DNA from: UBA1433 sp964581565
GTDB taxonomy: Bacteria > Bacillota > Clostridia > Eubacteriales > UBA1433
Assembly: GCA_964581565.1 (NCBI GenBank)
Contig: CAZOOZ010000012.1
Location: 1 to 64,000 of the forward strand
Reading direction: 5' to 3'
Length of the DNA stretch: 64,000 nt
Below are positions 51,584 through 60,553 of the stretch, in pieces. Numbering within the stretch: the stretch's first letter is position 1; each line of letters opens with the position of its first letter. The notes beneath the pieces were generated by a model. That model was not told the DNA's origin. It saw only the letters and a program-made list of their open reading frames with translations, and searched no databases. A program made the translations under genes and the position numbers.

Positions 51584-52465
51584 ATGGAAACATTATCAAA
51601 AGATGAGCGGGAAAACCACGGGATACTTGTCAGCGGAATCGGTATTCTCAGCAACATAGTATTATTTATTTTTAAAATGTTAATGGGATACCTCTCTAAC
51701 AGCATATCCATTACTGCTGACGCGATCAACAATTTATCGGATGCCGGTTCATGCGGTATTGCTATGATAAGCTTTAAATTTGCCAAAAAACCGGCCGATA
51801 AAAAATATCCTTTTGGATACGGACGAATGGAATATATATCCGGACTCATTGTGGCTTTGTTTATTCTGATTGCAGGCGTAGAACTCATTGTAAATTCAAT
51901 AAGTAAAATTTTGCATCCGTCAAATCTGATTTTTAACTGGCCCACATTGATTATGCTTGTTCTCGCAATTATGATGAAACTAGGGATAGGTTTATTCAGC
52001 AGGCGCGCAAGTAAAAAAATAAATTCTATCTCCATTCATACTTTGGCATTGGATAGTCTATGCGATGCTTTGATCACGACTATAACCTTATTTTCATACC
52101 TCATTGCATTTTTCTTCAATTGGCAGATTGACGGTTATGCCGGATTGACTGCATCTTCGTTTATATTATGGTCCGGCTTTAAAGCATTTAGAAATGCTGT
52201 GAAGCCGCTATTGGGACAGTGCCCCGATTCAAAAGTGGAGAGCCAAATCAAAGCTAAGCTTCTCGAAAATAAAGATATTATGCAGGTTCATGATTTAATG
52301 GTGCATGATTACGGACCAAACCGGTCTATTGCCTCTGTCCATGTAGTAGTTCCGTCAAACAAAGACTTGATAGAATTGCATGACGAATTGTTTTATTTGC
52401 AAAAAGAAATAGAAGAGTCATTAAATATTTACATGAATATACATCTCGATCCGGCCAAAGCATAA
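51584..52465 (+). CDS. cation diffusion facilitator (probable Mn/Fe efflux)
   Basis: 293 residues with six TM helices and a C-terminal cytoplasmic ferredoxin-like domain (VHDLMVHDYGPNRSIASVHV). Transport-site residues are NNLSD in TM2 (NxxxD) and DSLCD in TM5 (DxxxD). This ND/DD pattern, rather than the HD/HD of zinc exporters, is that of manganese-type CDFs. Its two upstream regulators and the flanking promoter operators indicate metal-induced expression. Confidence 0.87.
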   Translation: METLSKDERENHGILVSGIGILSNIVLFIFKMLMGYLSNSISITADAINNLSDAGSCGIAMISFKFAKKPADKKYPFGYGRMEYISGLIVALFILIAGVELIVNSISKILHPSNLIFNWPTLIMLVLAIMMKLGIGLFSRRASKKINSISIHTLALDSLCDALITTITLFSYLIAFFFNWQIDGYAGLTASSFILWSGFKAFRNAVKPLLGQCPDSKVESQIKAKLLENKDIMQVHDLMVHDYGPNRSIASVHVVVPSNKDLIELHDELFYLQKEIEESLNIYMNIHLDPAKA

Positions 52466-52524
52466 GATATTCAATTATATTTGGCGAATTCATAAAATAA
52501 TAATTTCAATTACTTTTAAAAAAA

Positions 52525-53328
52525 TTATAGTTTCATTTCCGAAAGTTTGCTGTCCAGATACCTTTTCTTATATTTGATGTTGGCTGTTTTGCTGATTTTA
52601 TTGATGATGTTGTAATTGACAACGCTTCCGACAGTGCCGACGATAGGGATACTCTGAATGAATTTTGCCGTCAGCAGTGCATCTGAAAGCGCCTCTGATG
52701 CTTTTTTCATATAAAGCTGTAAATCAATTTGCATGGGATAGTTTTTATCGATGCATATTTGCAGGCTTTGAAGTTCATCATTAAACTTCAATTTTTCATC
52801 TTCTTTACTGACCGCAGTGCAAATCAAAAGAAGAATGTATGCTTTTTCTTCATCGCTTTTATAATCAAATCCATAACTGAGAGCGACTTCATAGATTGTT
52901 TTCATAATCATTGCGATAAAAAGAGGAATATCGGGAAGACCAACGCCAAAAAAACCCAGCACGCCTCCTTCGAGCACAGAAATGGATGAATTGATCATCT
53001 TAGAATAGTTGGCTCTTTTGCCCAGCTTTCTCATATGTTTGCCGGAAAATTTTTTGTCGAGAGTGTAATTATTGATATCATAAGCAAACTGTGCTTTATC
53101 TTTATCGTACGTTTTTTCAATGGCAGCGGTCCCTTTTTCAAATATGATTTGAAAACCTTTATAAAAAGCGCTGTTCAGCATTGTGCTTACTTTTTGAGGA
53201 ATTTTTCCTTCGATCTTTTCTTTCAAAGGAGAAATCGTAGATTTCATAATTTTATTCGGCTGACGGCTCAGCATTTTATTTTCTTGTTTTTTTACTTTAT
53301 TGTATTGTTTTATAAATGAGTTGCTCAT
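52525..53328 (-). CDS. EcsC-family protein
   Basis: 267 residues. The EcsC signature is seen in GGVLGFFGVGLPDIPLFIAMIMKTIYEVALSYG and in AKFIQSIPIVGTVGSVVNYNI. Two hydrophobic segments could insert in the membrane. EcsC accompanies the EcsAB transporter in some Firmicutes but is widespread alone; its molecular role is not established. The ATG at 53328 is nine bases after AGGA; a GTG at 53334 is in frame. Confidence 0.85.
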   Translation of the reverse strand: MSNSFIKQYNKVKKQENKMLSRQPNKIMKSTISPLKEKIEGKIPQKVSTMLNSAFYKGFQIIFEKGTAAIEKTYDKDKAQFAYDINNYTLDKKFSGKHMRKLGKRANYSKMINSSISVLEGGVLGFFGVGLPDIPLFIAMIMKTIYEVALSYGFDYKSDEEKAYILLLICTAVSKEDEKLKFNDELQSLQICIDKNYPMQIDLQLYMKKASEALSDALLTAKFIQSIPIVGTVGSVVNYNIINKISKTANIKYKKRYLDSKLSEMKL

Positions 53329-53554
53329 TTTCACACATCCTAATTTTTAAAATAACATATGGTTATTTTATTAGTCTTTGTACTATTGATTTGTTTATTC
53401 ATAATATAAAGATTTTAATATCCGCTTTCATTATAATTTGAAAAATAGTTTAACACAATCCTTGCTGCAACATTTTTAAAAAGGTTTTTATGTTTAATAT
53501 TTATAAAAATGTTCATAATAACTACTACTGATTAATAATCTATGAGGAACATTC

Positions 53555-55093
53555 ATGTTGTGGTTTCATAAACGTAAGAAAATTAAAGATAAAAAAGTAA
53601 AAACAAATACAAATATTAATTCAAGTGAAGATGCGAATGAAGTTACTTTGTCTTCTTCATTAAAAGATAACGTTGCATTTATTCACCGGCTTTTCGTTGA
53701 CGACGATACGCTGGTAACAAGAAATATAAAAAACAAAGAAGAAGTTAAATTTTATCTGTTTTACAGTGACGGGCTTGTGAACTCCCTTACTCTAAACGAG
53801 CATATTGTAGGGCCTCTGCTAACCAGCCAGGTAAAAAAAAGCAAGGATGCCATCGATCTTCTTTTAAATCATGTGCTTAAAGTCAGCGAGACAAAAACCA
53901 CAACAAAAATAAAAGATATCGTTCAGGCAATCACGTATGGAGATACAGTTGTTCTTGTAGAGGGTCAGGATCAGGCGATCATATTAAACAGCAAATTATT
54001 TTTTATGAGAGCGATCACGGAGCCCGACAATGAAAAAGCCGTAAGCGGTCCGAGAGAAGGTTTCAGTGAAGTATTGCTTGTTAATTTATCATTGGTGCGC
54101 AGAAGACTGCGTACCAATGATTTGAAAATGAAATACCACAGTATTGGAGAGCGCACGCAAACACAATTATGCATTTGTTATCTCGACAGCCTTGTAGACA
54201 AAAAAGTGCTTGATGAACTGTATCGCAGGCTTGAAAAAATAAACATTGACGGCGTGCTTGATGTGAATTATATCTCAGAAAACATGCGCGATACCAAGTA
54301 TACATTGTTTCGACAAACAGGCATTACGGAAAAACCCGACTGTGTTGTCGGCAAGCTGCTGGAAGGCAGGATCGCCGTTTTCGTCGATGGCTCGCCTGCG
54401 GTAATGACGGTTCCTTATTTATTTATAGAAAATTTTCAGATGAGTGATGATTATTTCACCAATTTTTTCTATGCGTCGATTGCGAGGATATTGCGTGTAA
54501 CATCTTATTTTCTTGCGGTGCTCACGCCAGGGCTCTATTTAGCTCTTGTTGCATTTCATAAAGAAATGATCCCGACGGTATTTTTTTTAAATGTTGCGGC
54601 CGAAAGGAGCAGTGTTCCCTTTCCGGTTATCATCGAAATGACGCTGATGCTGATCGTTTTTGATTTTCTGCGGGAAGCGGGACTGCGCATGCCTTCCAAT
54701 GTGGGCTCGGCGCTCAGTATCGTAGGCGCTTTGGTCATCGGGCAGGCAGCCGTTGATGCAAAGATTTTAGACGCGCCCGTCATTATTGTTGTCGGATTCA
54801 GCGCCATCACATCTCTTTTAACGCCAAGAATGGGAGCTTCGATTACGGTTATTCGTCTGGCTTTTATCGCTGCTGCGGGGCTGCTGGGATTATACGGTTA
54901 TATGCTGCTGCTGGTTGTACTCATCGTGCATCTTTATAATCTGCGCTCAATGGGGGTGTCCCAGCTTCAAACATATGAGGATTTGCACTATCAGAGCATA
55001 AAAGATATTTTTATAAGAGGGCCGTGGTTTAAGATGAAAAAGCGGCCTGATATAGCGCAGGATATCATTAGGTTAGAGATAAATGATGAATAA
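53555..55093 (+). CDS. gerAA: spore germination receptor subunit A
   Basis: 512 residues. An N-terminal cytoplasmic domain of about 270 residues, then PYLFIENFQMSDDYFTNFFYASI and at least five TM helices (LRVTSYFLAVLTPGLYLALVAFH, and ADAKILDAPVIIVVGFSAI) of the GerA/GerKA family. In spores the receptor sits in the inner membrane and responds to nutrients. It overlaps gerAC by 11 bases. GAGGAA precedes the ATG. Confidence 0.93.
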   Translation: MLWFHKRKKIKDKKVKTNTNINSSEDANEVTLSSSLKDNVAFIHRLFVDDDTLVTRNIKNKEEVKFYLFYSDGLVNSLTLNEHIVGPLLTSQVKKSKDAIDLLLNHVLKVSETKTTTKIKDIVQAITYGDTVVLVEGQDQAIILNSKLFFMRAITEPDNEKAVSGPREGFSEVLLVNLSLVRRRLRTNDLKMKYHSIGERTQTQLCICYLDSLVDKKVLDELYRRLEKINIDGVLDVNYISENMRDTKYTLFRQTGITEKPDCVVGKLLEGRIAVFVDGSPAVMTVPYLFIENFQMSDDYFTNFFYASIARILRVTSYFLAVLTPGLYLALVAFHKEMIPTVFFLNVAAERSSVPFPVIIEMTLMLIVFDFLREAGLRMPSNVGSALSIVGALVIGQAAVDAKILDAPVIIVVGFSAITSLLTPRMGASITVIRLAFIAAAGLLGLYGYMLLLVVLIVHLYNLRSMGVSQLQTYEDLHYQSIKDIFIRGPWFKMKKRPDIAQDIIRLEINDE

Positions 55094-56234
55094 GAAAATC
55101 ATAAAAATATTTTTAATCATACTTTTAGCTTTTAGCTGTTTACCTCTATATGGATGCTGGGATTATGTGGGACTCAATGAAATAGGTATTGTGATCGGAC
55201 TTGCAATTGATAAAGACACAGATACGAATATGTATAAGTTGACTTATGAAATTGTTGACTTGCAAAAGAGTACCAAAGACCAGGGAACACAAACGATCCT
55301 TACGGAATCCGAAGGCAGCACTTTATTTGAGGCTGTGAGAAATGCAAAAAGCAGGTCTGCGACAAAAATGTTTTTCGGCAGCATGGAAATTTTTATTATC
55401 AGTGAGCAAATCGCAAAAGAAGAGGGTATTGAGAAATGTATGGATTTATTTTTAAGGGACGCCGAACCAAGAGAAACAATTAATGTTCTAATATCACAAG
55501 AACAAACCGCAAAAGATTTGCTTGAGGTAAAAGGCATCACGAATTCTATCACGTCAACAGAGATAAAAACAATCATAAAAAAGGATCATCAGGCAACAAG
55601 CAAAACCGGGGATGTAGAAATATTTGAAGTCTATGAAATTTTAAAACATGAAGGATGGCAGCTGACACTTCCGGCTTTTCACGTAGTCTCTAATGATGAC
55701 AAGCAAACAGTGGAGTCAAACGGGGTGGCGCTTTTTGATGGCGATAAACTGATAGGATATTTATCGCCTGATGAAACTTTTTATTTCCTGTTTGTTATGG
55801 ACGAGGTTTTAGGAGGAGTTATTGTAATCAATGATGACAAGCAAGACCTGATATCTCTTGAAATCAATACCTGTAAAACGAAATCTTCTTATGAGTATGA
55901 TGAAGAAAAAGATCAGTTTATAGTAACGATAGAAGTTCAGATGGATGCGTTTTTAGGTGAATATAATCTATGCTGTGATGAGCTGAATGATTATATGATA
56001 GAAGAAATACAAAAAAAGGCAGACGAAGAATTAAGTAAACGGATAAAAACTATTATAAAAAAAGTTCAAACAGAATATGTGTCTGATATTTTCGGATTTG
56101 GTAATTTGATCTATCGCAAAGATCCAAAGTTATGGGATAAGGTAAGCAAGGATTGGAACAGATATTTTACGGAGATAGCTGTAGAGATAAAGCCTCAGAT
56201 ACACATCACGAATACCGGAGCTATGAAGAATTAA
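55083..56234 (+). CDS. gerAC: spore germination receptor subunit C, lipoprotein
   Basis: 383 residues. A lipoprotein signal ends in LPLYGCWDYVGL, with the lipidated Cys near residue 26, the standard GerC start. GIVIGLAIDKD and IFIISEQIAKEEGIEKCMDLFLRD are conserved GerC blocks. It docks outside the inner membrane with the A and B subunits. It overlaps gerAA. Confidence 0.93.
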   Translation: MMNKKIIKIFLIILLAFSCLPLYGCWDYVGLNEIGIVIGLAIDKDTDTNMYKLTYEIVDLQKSTKDQGTQTILTESEGSTLFEAVRNAKSRSATKMFFGSMEIFIISEQIAKEEGIEKCMDLFLRDAEPRETINVLISQEQTAKDLLEVKGITNSITSTEIKTIIKKDHQATSKTGDVEIFEVYEILKHEGWQLTLPAFHVVSNDDKQTVESNGVALFDGDKLIGYLSPDETFYFLFVMDEVLGGVIVINDDKQDLISLEINTCKTKSSYEYDEEKDQFIVTIEVQMDAFLGEYNLCCDELNDYMIEEIQKKADEELSKRIKTIIKKVQTEYVSDIFGFGNLIYRKDPKLWDKVSKDWNRYFTEIAVEIKPQIHITNTGAMKN

Positions 56235-56248
56235 AAGAAGGAGAATCT

Positions 56249-56455
56249 ATGCAAACGGCTGTTATTTTATTAATGTTTGCGCTTGTTATTGTTTTTGGGT
56301 TTATCCCAACGATTAAAAGAAAACAGAGCGGGGAGATATGGGCGTATTCGCTCTTGTTATTTATTTGTGCGGCTGTTTTGCTTGTAAAACTTTATTTAAA
56401 GCCTGATTTAAACACGATCTCACATTTTTTGATCAACCATATCAAAATCAAATGA
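56249..56455 (+). CDS. small two-TM protein within the ger operon
   Basis: 68 residues, two TM helices (residues ~3-20 and ~32-50) with a short Lys/Arg loop between. AAGGAG lies seven bases before the ATG. It sits between gerAC and gerAB with gaps of 14 and 34 bases. Small extra membrane proteins (GerD/GerX-type) occur in some ger operons; no family name can be given here. Confidence 0.72.
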   Translation: MQTAVILLMFALVIVFGFIPTIKRKQSGEIWAYSLLLFICAAVLLVKLYLKPDLNTISHFLINHIKIK

Positions 56456-56489
56456 ATATGAAAATAATAATATATCAAGGAACAAACAA

Positions 56490-57623
56490 ATGAAAAAACA
56501 AATGATCTCTATGCGGCAAATAATTTTTTTGATGATCCTCTTTATCTTTGGAGACAGTGCCATTATAGGGCTGGATACCAATGTCGGGCAAGACGCCTGG
56601 ATTTCATTACTAATGTCAACGGTCTTTGTGATGCCCCTGATATTCCTGTACGGAAGAATCATGAAGCTCTATCCCGAGAAAAATATTTTTGATATTATGC
56701 AGGAAGTGTTTAAACCATTTATTGGTAAAATACTCATTATTTTATTTGTGTGGTATGCGCTGCATATGAGCACAATTGTCTTGAGTATTTTCTGTAATTT
56801 CATCAAAATGACCTCGCTTACCGCAACACCAAAAGTCGTTATCATAGCGGCTATGGTGCTCATTGTTCTTTATGTTGTTTTGAGTTCTATGCACAATATG
56901 GGCAGAGGAGTTGTCTCGGTGCTTCTTATCATATGCATTACTTTAGCCATTACTTTAGTTTTATCTTTTGGAAGAGTCCAAAATTTTGAGAATTTATTTC
57001 CTATAGCTAATCATAGCTTTAAAGAGCTTTCGGCAGGAGCGTGGAAAATTTTAACGTTTCCGCTTGCCGAAACAGTATTGTTTTTGGGAGTGGCCGATGA
57101 TATACGGCAGAGAAAAAATGACAGGCCCTATAAAGTATATTTGTATGGCATATTATTTGGTTCGTTGATACTTTTGGCCGTTGTGCTCAGAAATATAATA
57201 TTATTAGGACCTGATTTAATGGAAAATTCATATTTCCCAACATTTAAGGCGGCGAGATTGGTCGGCATCAAAAACTTTTTGGAACGAATAGAAGGATTGA
57301 TAACGTATGCCTTTGTTATTGCCGGAATTGCAAAATTGTCGATTTGTCTTTTTACGGCGGCGAAAGGCATGACAAAATTGTTCGGGCTTACAAATTACAA
57401 AGTTTTAGCAGTGCCACTCGGCCTTTTAATATTTGCGATGTGCCCGGTCTCTACCGCAAGCATTATAGAAGTGTTTGAACTTTTAAAACCTTATCAAATT
57501 TATGCCATTCCGTTCCAGATAATTATTCCTTTAATCGTATGGATAGGTGCTGAAATAACTGTGCGGAAAAAGAAGAAAAAAGAAGGCGTGCCAACAACAA
57601 ATAATCAGATTGCTTTGGAATAA
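56490..57623 (+). CDS. gerAB: spore germination receptor subunit B (permease-like)
   Basis: 377 residues with about ten TM helices of the APC-like GerAB family (ISMRQIIFLMILFIFGDSAI, then FPLAETVLFLGVADDI). It probably binds the germinant. Completes the A-C-x-B operon. Confidence 0.93.
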   Translation: MKKQMISMRQIIFLMILFIFGDSAIIGLDTNVGQDAWISLLMSTVFVMPLIFLYGRIMKLYPEKNIFDIMQEVFKPFIGKILIILFVWYALHMSTIVLSIFCNFIKMTSLTATPKVVIIAAMVLIVLYVVLSSMHNMGRGVVSVLLIICITLAITLVLSFGRVQNFENLFPIANHSFKELSAGAWKILTFPLAETVLFLGVADDIRQRKNDRPYKVYLYGILFGSLILLAVVLRNIILLGPDLMENSYFPTFKAARLVGIKNFLERIEGLITYAFVIAGIAKLSICLFTAAKGMTKLFGLTNYKVLAVPLGLLIFAMCPVSTASIIEVFELLKPYQIYAIPFQIIIPLIVWIGAEITVRKKKKKEGVPTTNNQIALE

Positions 57624-57713
57624 TGAATATTTGATACTATATATAAAGCATGATTTCATCTGATGCAGCATAAAATGATACAACAAAAAATAAAATAATC
57701 GGGTGAAATAAGT

Positions 57714-58442
57714 ATGAGTATAAAAAAAATAAGTATACTGATTCTCATCTTTGTTTTGATCGTCGCTTGTGCCGTGTGCTATATCAAGTTCACAAGCATT
57801 TATGCGGGAAATGAAGTGCTTCCGCTTCGGGGAGTAAAAATTGTCATCGATCCGGGGCATGGCGGTTTGGACCCCGGGAAAGTGGGTATCAACGGGGAAA
57901 ACGAGTCTGTTTTAAATTTAAAAATAGCTTTGAAGTTGAAGCAAACACTGGAGATTATGGGAGCGGAAGTTGTTATGACGCGGCAAAGCGATACAGGGCT
58001 CTTGGAGGAGGGGGAATCATGGGATAAAGATACCGATATGCGTCTTCGCCATGAAATCATTCAAAACAGCGGTGCGGATATTATGGTGAGCGTTCATCTC
58101 GATTCGCATATGCCAAATAGAAGTGTGTCGGGCACCGGTGTGCTTTATTACGGAGAAAGCGAATATTCCGAGCAGCTTGCCCAATCCATTTCCGACAGAC
58201 TCGCGGTACTTGATGTAGACGGAAAAATGAGAGAAATCAAAGAACGGGATAATTTGCTCATCCTTAAAAACAATCCGATGCCGTGTGTGATTGTGGAATG
58301 CGGCTTCATCTCAAATGTAGAGGAAGAAAAGCTTCTTCAAAAAGACAGCCATCATGCAAAACTTGCGTTGGCTATTGCGAGAGGAATCGCTGATTTTATT
58401 TATGAAAATGGTTATTTCAAAAATAGTTTGTCTGTATTATAA
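57714..58442 (+). CDS. cwlD: N-acetylmuramoyl-L-alanine amidase CwlD
   Basis: 242 residues. One N-terminal TM helix (residues ~7-25), then an amidase_3 domain: VIDPGHGGLDPGKVG (zinc His), NLKIALKLKQTLE with the Glu, VSVHLDSH (His), and VIVECGFISNVEEE with the catalytic Glu. CwlD is the forespore enzyme that starts muramic-delta-lactam formation in cortex peptidoglycan, so it fits beside the ger operon. Terminator not evident; murI follows by 45 bases. Confidence 0.9.
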   Translation: MSIKKISILILIFVLIVACAVCYIKFTSIYAGNEVLPLRGVKIVIDPGHGGLDPGKVGINGENESVLNLKIALKLKQTLEIMGAEVVMTRQSDTGLLEEGESWDKDTDMRLRHEIIQNSGADIMVSVHLDSHMPNRSVSGTGVLYYGESEYSEQLAQSISDRLAVLDVDGKMREIKERDNLLILKNNPMPCVIVECGFISNVEEEKLLQKDSHHAKLALAIARGIADFIYENGYFKNSLSVL

Positions 58443-58486
58443 TATACAAAGTAATTCATTAAGTGATGCATTAAGGAGAGCAGACT

Positions 58487-59275
58487 ATGATAAAACCAAT
58501 CGGCGTTATCGATTCAGGTGTGGGCGGGCTCACGGCAGTGAAGCAAATTCAAAAAATACTTCCCAACGAAAATGTCATTTATTTCGGGGATTCGCTGCGA
58601 ATGCCCTATGGGAATCGTACATATGAAGAAGTTGTGGAGTATGCCAATAAAATAATAGAGTTTTTAGAAGAAAAAGATGTGAAGGCCATCGCGCTCGCAT
58701 GTAATACGATTTCTTCTCAAATAGAAAGTCTTAAAGCAAATGTGCCACTTTTCAGCATTGTGGAATACGGATGTATGCAAGCGGCAGAACTGCACGAAAG
58801 CGAAGTGGGGCTCATTGCAACAGTGGCAACAGTGAAAAGCGGGGTTTATGATTATACAATCAAAAGAATGGCTCCAAATGTAAAATTGATTTCAAACGAC
58901 AGCAGCCGCTTGCCGAAAGTGATAAACAGCCAAATGGAAAATGTTTTGCTTTTGTATGAATTAATTAAAGAATGCATTGATCCTATTGCAAGTCAGAATG
59001 TTAGAACACTTATTCTCGGCTGCAGCCATTTTCCGATTATTGAAAACGAAATTAAAACGATGTATCCTTCTATCAAATTAATAGATCCGGCGGAGAGACA
59101 AATCAAAGAATTAAAAAAATATCTTATTCGAAATGATTTGGACAACAAAAAAGAAAACGGAAAATACACACATTTATATACAACAGCCGATATGTTTGAA
59201 TATGTGGCGAGCATCAAAAGACTCAATTTGAAATTTACAAAACTGGAAGAGATCAAGCTGTTGGAAAATGATTAG
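58487..59275 (+). CDS. murI: glutamate racemase
   Basis: 262 residues. IDSGVGGLTAVKQI, FGDSLRMPYGNRTYEEV, the first catalytic Cys in ALACNTISSQ and the second in ILGCSHFPIIE. It makes D-glutamate for peptidoglycan. AAGGAGAG precedes the ATG. RidA follows 17 bases later. Confidence 0.95.
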   Translation: MIKPIGVIDSGVGGLTAVKQIQKILPNENVIYFGDSLRMPYGNRTYEEVVEYANKIIEFLEEKDVKAIALACNTISSQIESLKANVPLFSIVEYGCMQAAELHESEVGLIATVATVKSGVYDYTIKRMAPNVKLISNDSSRLPKVINSQMENVLLLYELIKECIDPIASQNVRTLILGCSHFPIIENEIKTMYPSIKLIDPAERQIKELKKYLIRNDLDNKKENGKYTHLYTTADMFEYVASIKRLNLKFTKLEEIKLLEND

Positions 59276-59291
59276 AAAAGGGAGATAAAAA

Positions 59292-59672
59292 ATGAAAAAA
59301 ATAATTTCTACAACGCACGCACCAAAAGCGGTTGGGCCGTATTCCCAGGCGGTTGAAGCACAAAATATGCTTTTTATATCAGGGCAGCTGGGCATCGATC
59401 CGGCGACATCCAAGCTTGTTGAAGGCTCTGTTGTCGAGCAGGCACATCAGGCGCTGAATAATATTAAAGCGATCCTTTCTGAAGCAGGATATAAGATGGA
59501 AGATGTTGTAAAAACGACTGTATATCTTGCTGATATTTCAGATTTTGTGGCTGTCAATAAAGTATATATGCAGTATTTTGTGCAAAATTATCCTGCGAGA
59601 GCTGCTTTTCAGGTCGGTGCTCTTCCTCTGGGTGGGCTTGTCGAAATTGAAGCAATCGCAATCAAAGACTAA
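59292..59672 (+). CDS. ridA: RidA-family 2-iminobutanoate/2-iminopropanoate deaminase
   Basis: 126 residues. AVGPYSQAVEAQNMLFISGQ is the family signature, with RAAFQVGALPLGGLVEIE and the catalytic Arg in RAAF near residue 104. It hydrolyses reactive enamine/imine intermediates from PLP enzymes. GGGAGATAAAAA lies before the ATG and a terminator follows. Confidence 0.95.
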   Translation: MKKIISTTHAPKAVGPYSQAVEAQNMLFISGQLGIDPATSKLVEGSVVEQAHQALNNIKAILSEAGYKMEDVVKTTVYLADISDFVAVNKVYMQYFVQNYPARAAFQVGALPLGGLVEIEAIAIKD

Positions 59673-59702
59673 AAAAACGGATCGACGGTCCGTTTTTTTT
59701 AT
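59671..59702. terminator. bidirectional terminator between ridA and prmC
   Basis: AAAAAACGGA and TCCGTTTTTT pair around seven bases, with T-runs on both strands, between convergent genes. Confidence 0.85.
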
Positions 59703-60553
59703 ACATTACTGCAGATAACTCTGTTGCGGCCGCTAAAATCTTGTTTGCAATATAGATTGACAAAGCCGTTCTCATAATAAATCCGTTTTACACTTTCTGC
59801 CTGACTGCAGCCGATCTCAACGATGAGGCTGCCCGTTGCTTTTAGAAAATTTTTCGATTCTTGTGCAATGCGCCTGTAAAAATCAAGGCCGTCATTGCCG
59901 CCGTAAAGCGCCGCGATCGGCTCATAGGCAGCCACGTCGATGCTTAAATGTTGCAGTTCTTCTTTAGAAATATAAGGCGGATTTGAACAAATGATATCAA
60001 AGCGGCGGGAAGGATGAATTGCAGAAAACATATCCGACTGCAGAAGTGTTATTTGATTTTGAAGTTCATAATGCTCAATATTTTTAGCGGCGACTTGCAA
60101 AGCTTTTTCGTATTTATCAACACCGGTAATAAAAATGTTTTTATTACGGCTTGCCAATGCTACTTCGATGCAGCCGCTTCCTGCGCCTATATTTAATATT
60201 TCTATTTTGCCTTCTTTTTTTGCTGAACAGTCCAGTACGCACTCGACGAGAATTTCCGTATCGTCTCTTGGAATCAACACATTTTCATCGACCATGAATG
60301 TTAGATCCATAAATTCTTTTTTGCCTGTGATATAGGCCATAGGGCATCCGTGGACTCTTTTTTTTACGGCAGAAAAATAAGCTGTTTTCTGTCTGATGTC
60401 TAATTCATTCCGATCAGATGCAATCAGCGCCTCTCGGCTCTTGTCTGCAATATATGCCAAGATAAGCTGTGCTTCAAGAAGAGGAAGGGCAATATCACTG
60501 TCGGATTTTTTTAACATCTCGACTCCTTTTTGCAGGGCTTCACTGATCTTCAT
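59699..60553 (-). CDS. prmC: peptide chain release factor N5-glutamine methyltransferase
   Basis: About 284 residues. A helical N-terminal domain (MKISEALQKGVEMLKKS), then a SAM-binding domain with NIGAGSGCIEVALAS and the catalytic NPPY in SNPPYISKEEL. It methylates the GGQ Gln of RF1/RF2. The frame extends to 60667 within the upstream methyltransferase gene, but the ATG at 60553 starts the conserved domain; the two genes overlap by 14 bases. Confidence 0.9.
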   Translation of the reverse strand: MKISEALQKGVEMLKKSDSDIALPLLEAQLILAYIADKSREALIASDRNELDIRQKTAYFSAVKKRVHGCPMAYITGKKEFMDLTFMVDENVLIPRDDTEILVECVLDCSAKKEGKIEILNIGAGSGCIEVALASRNKNIFITGVDKYEKALQVAAKNIEHYELQNQITLLQSDMFSAIHPSRRFDIICSNPPYISKEELQHLSIDVAAYEPIAALYGGNDGLDFYRRIAQESKNFLKATGSLIVEIGCSQAESVKRIYYENGFVNLYCKQDFSGRNRVICSNV

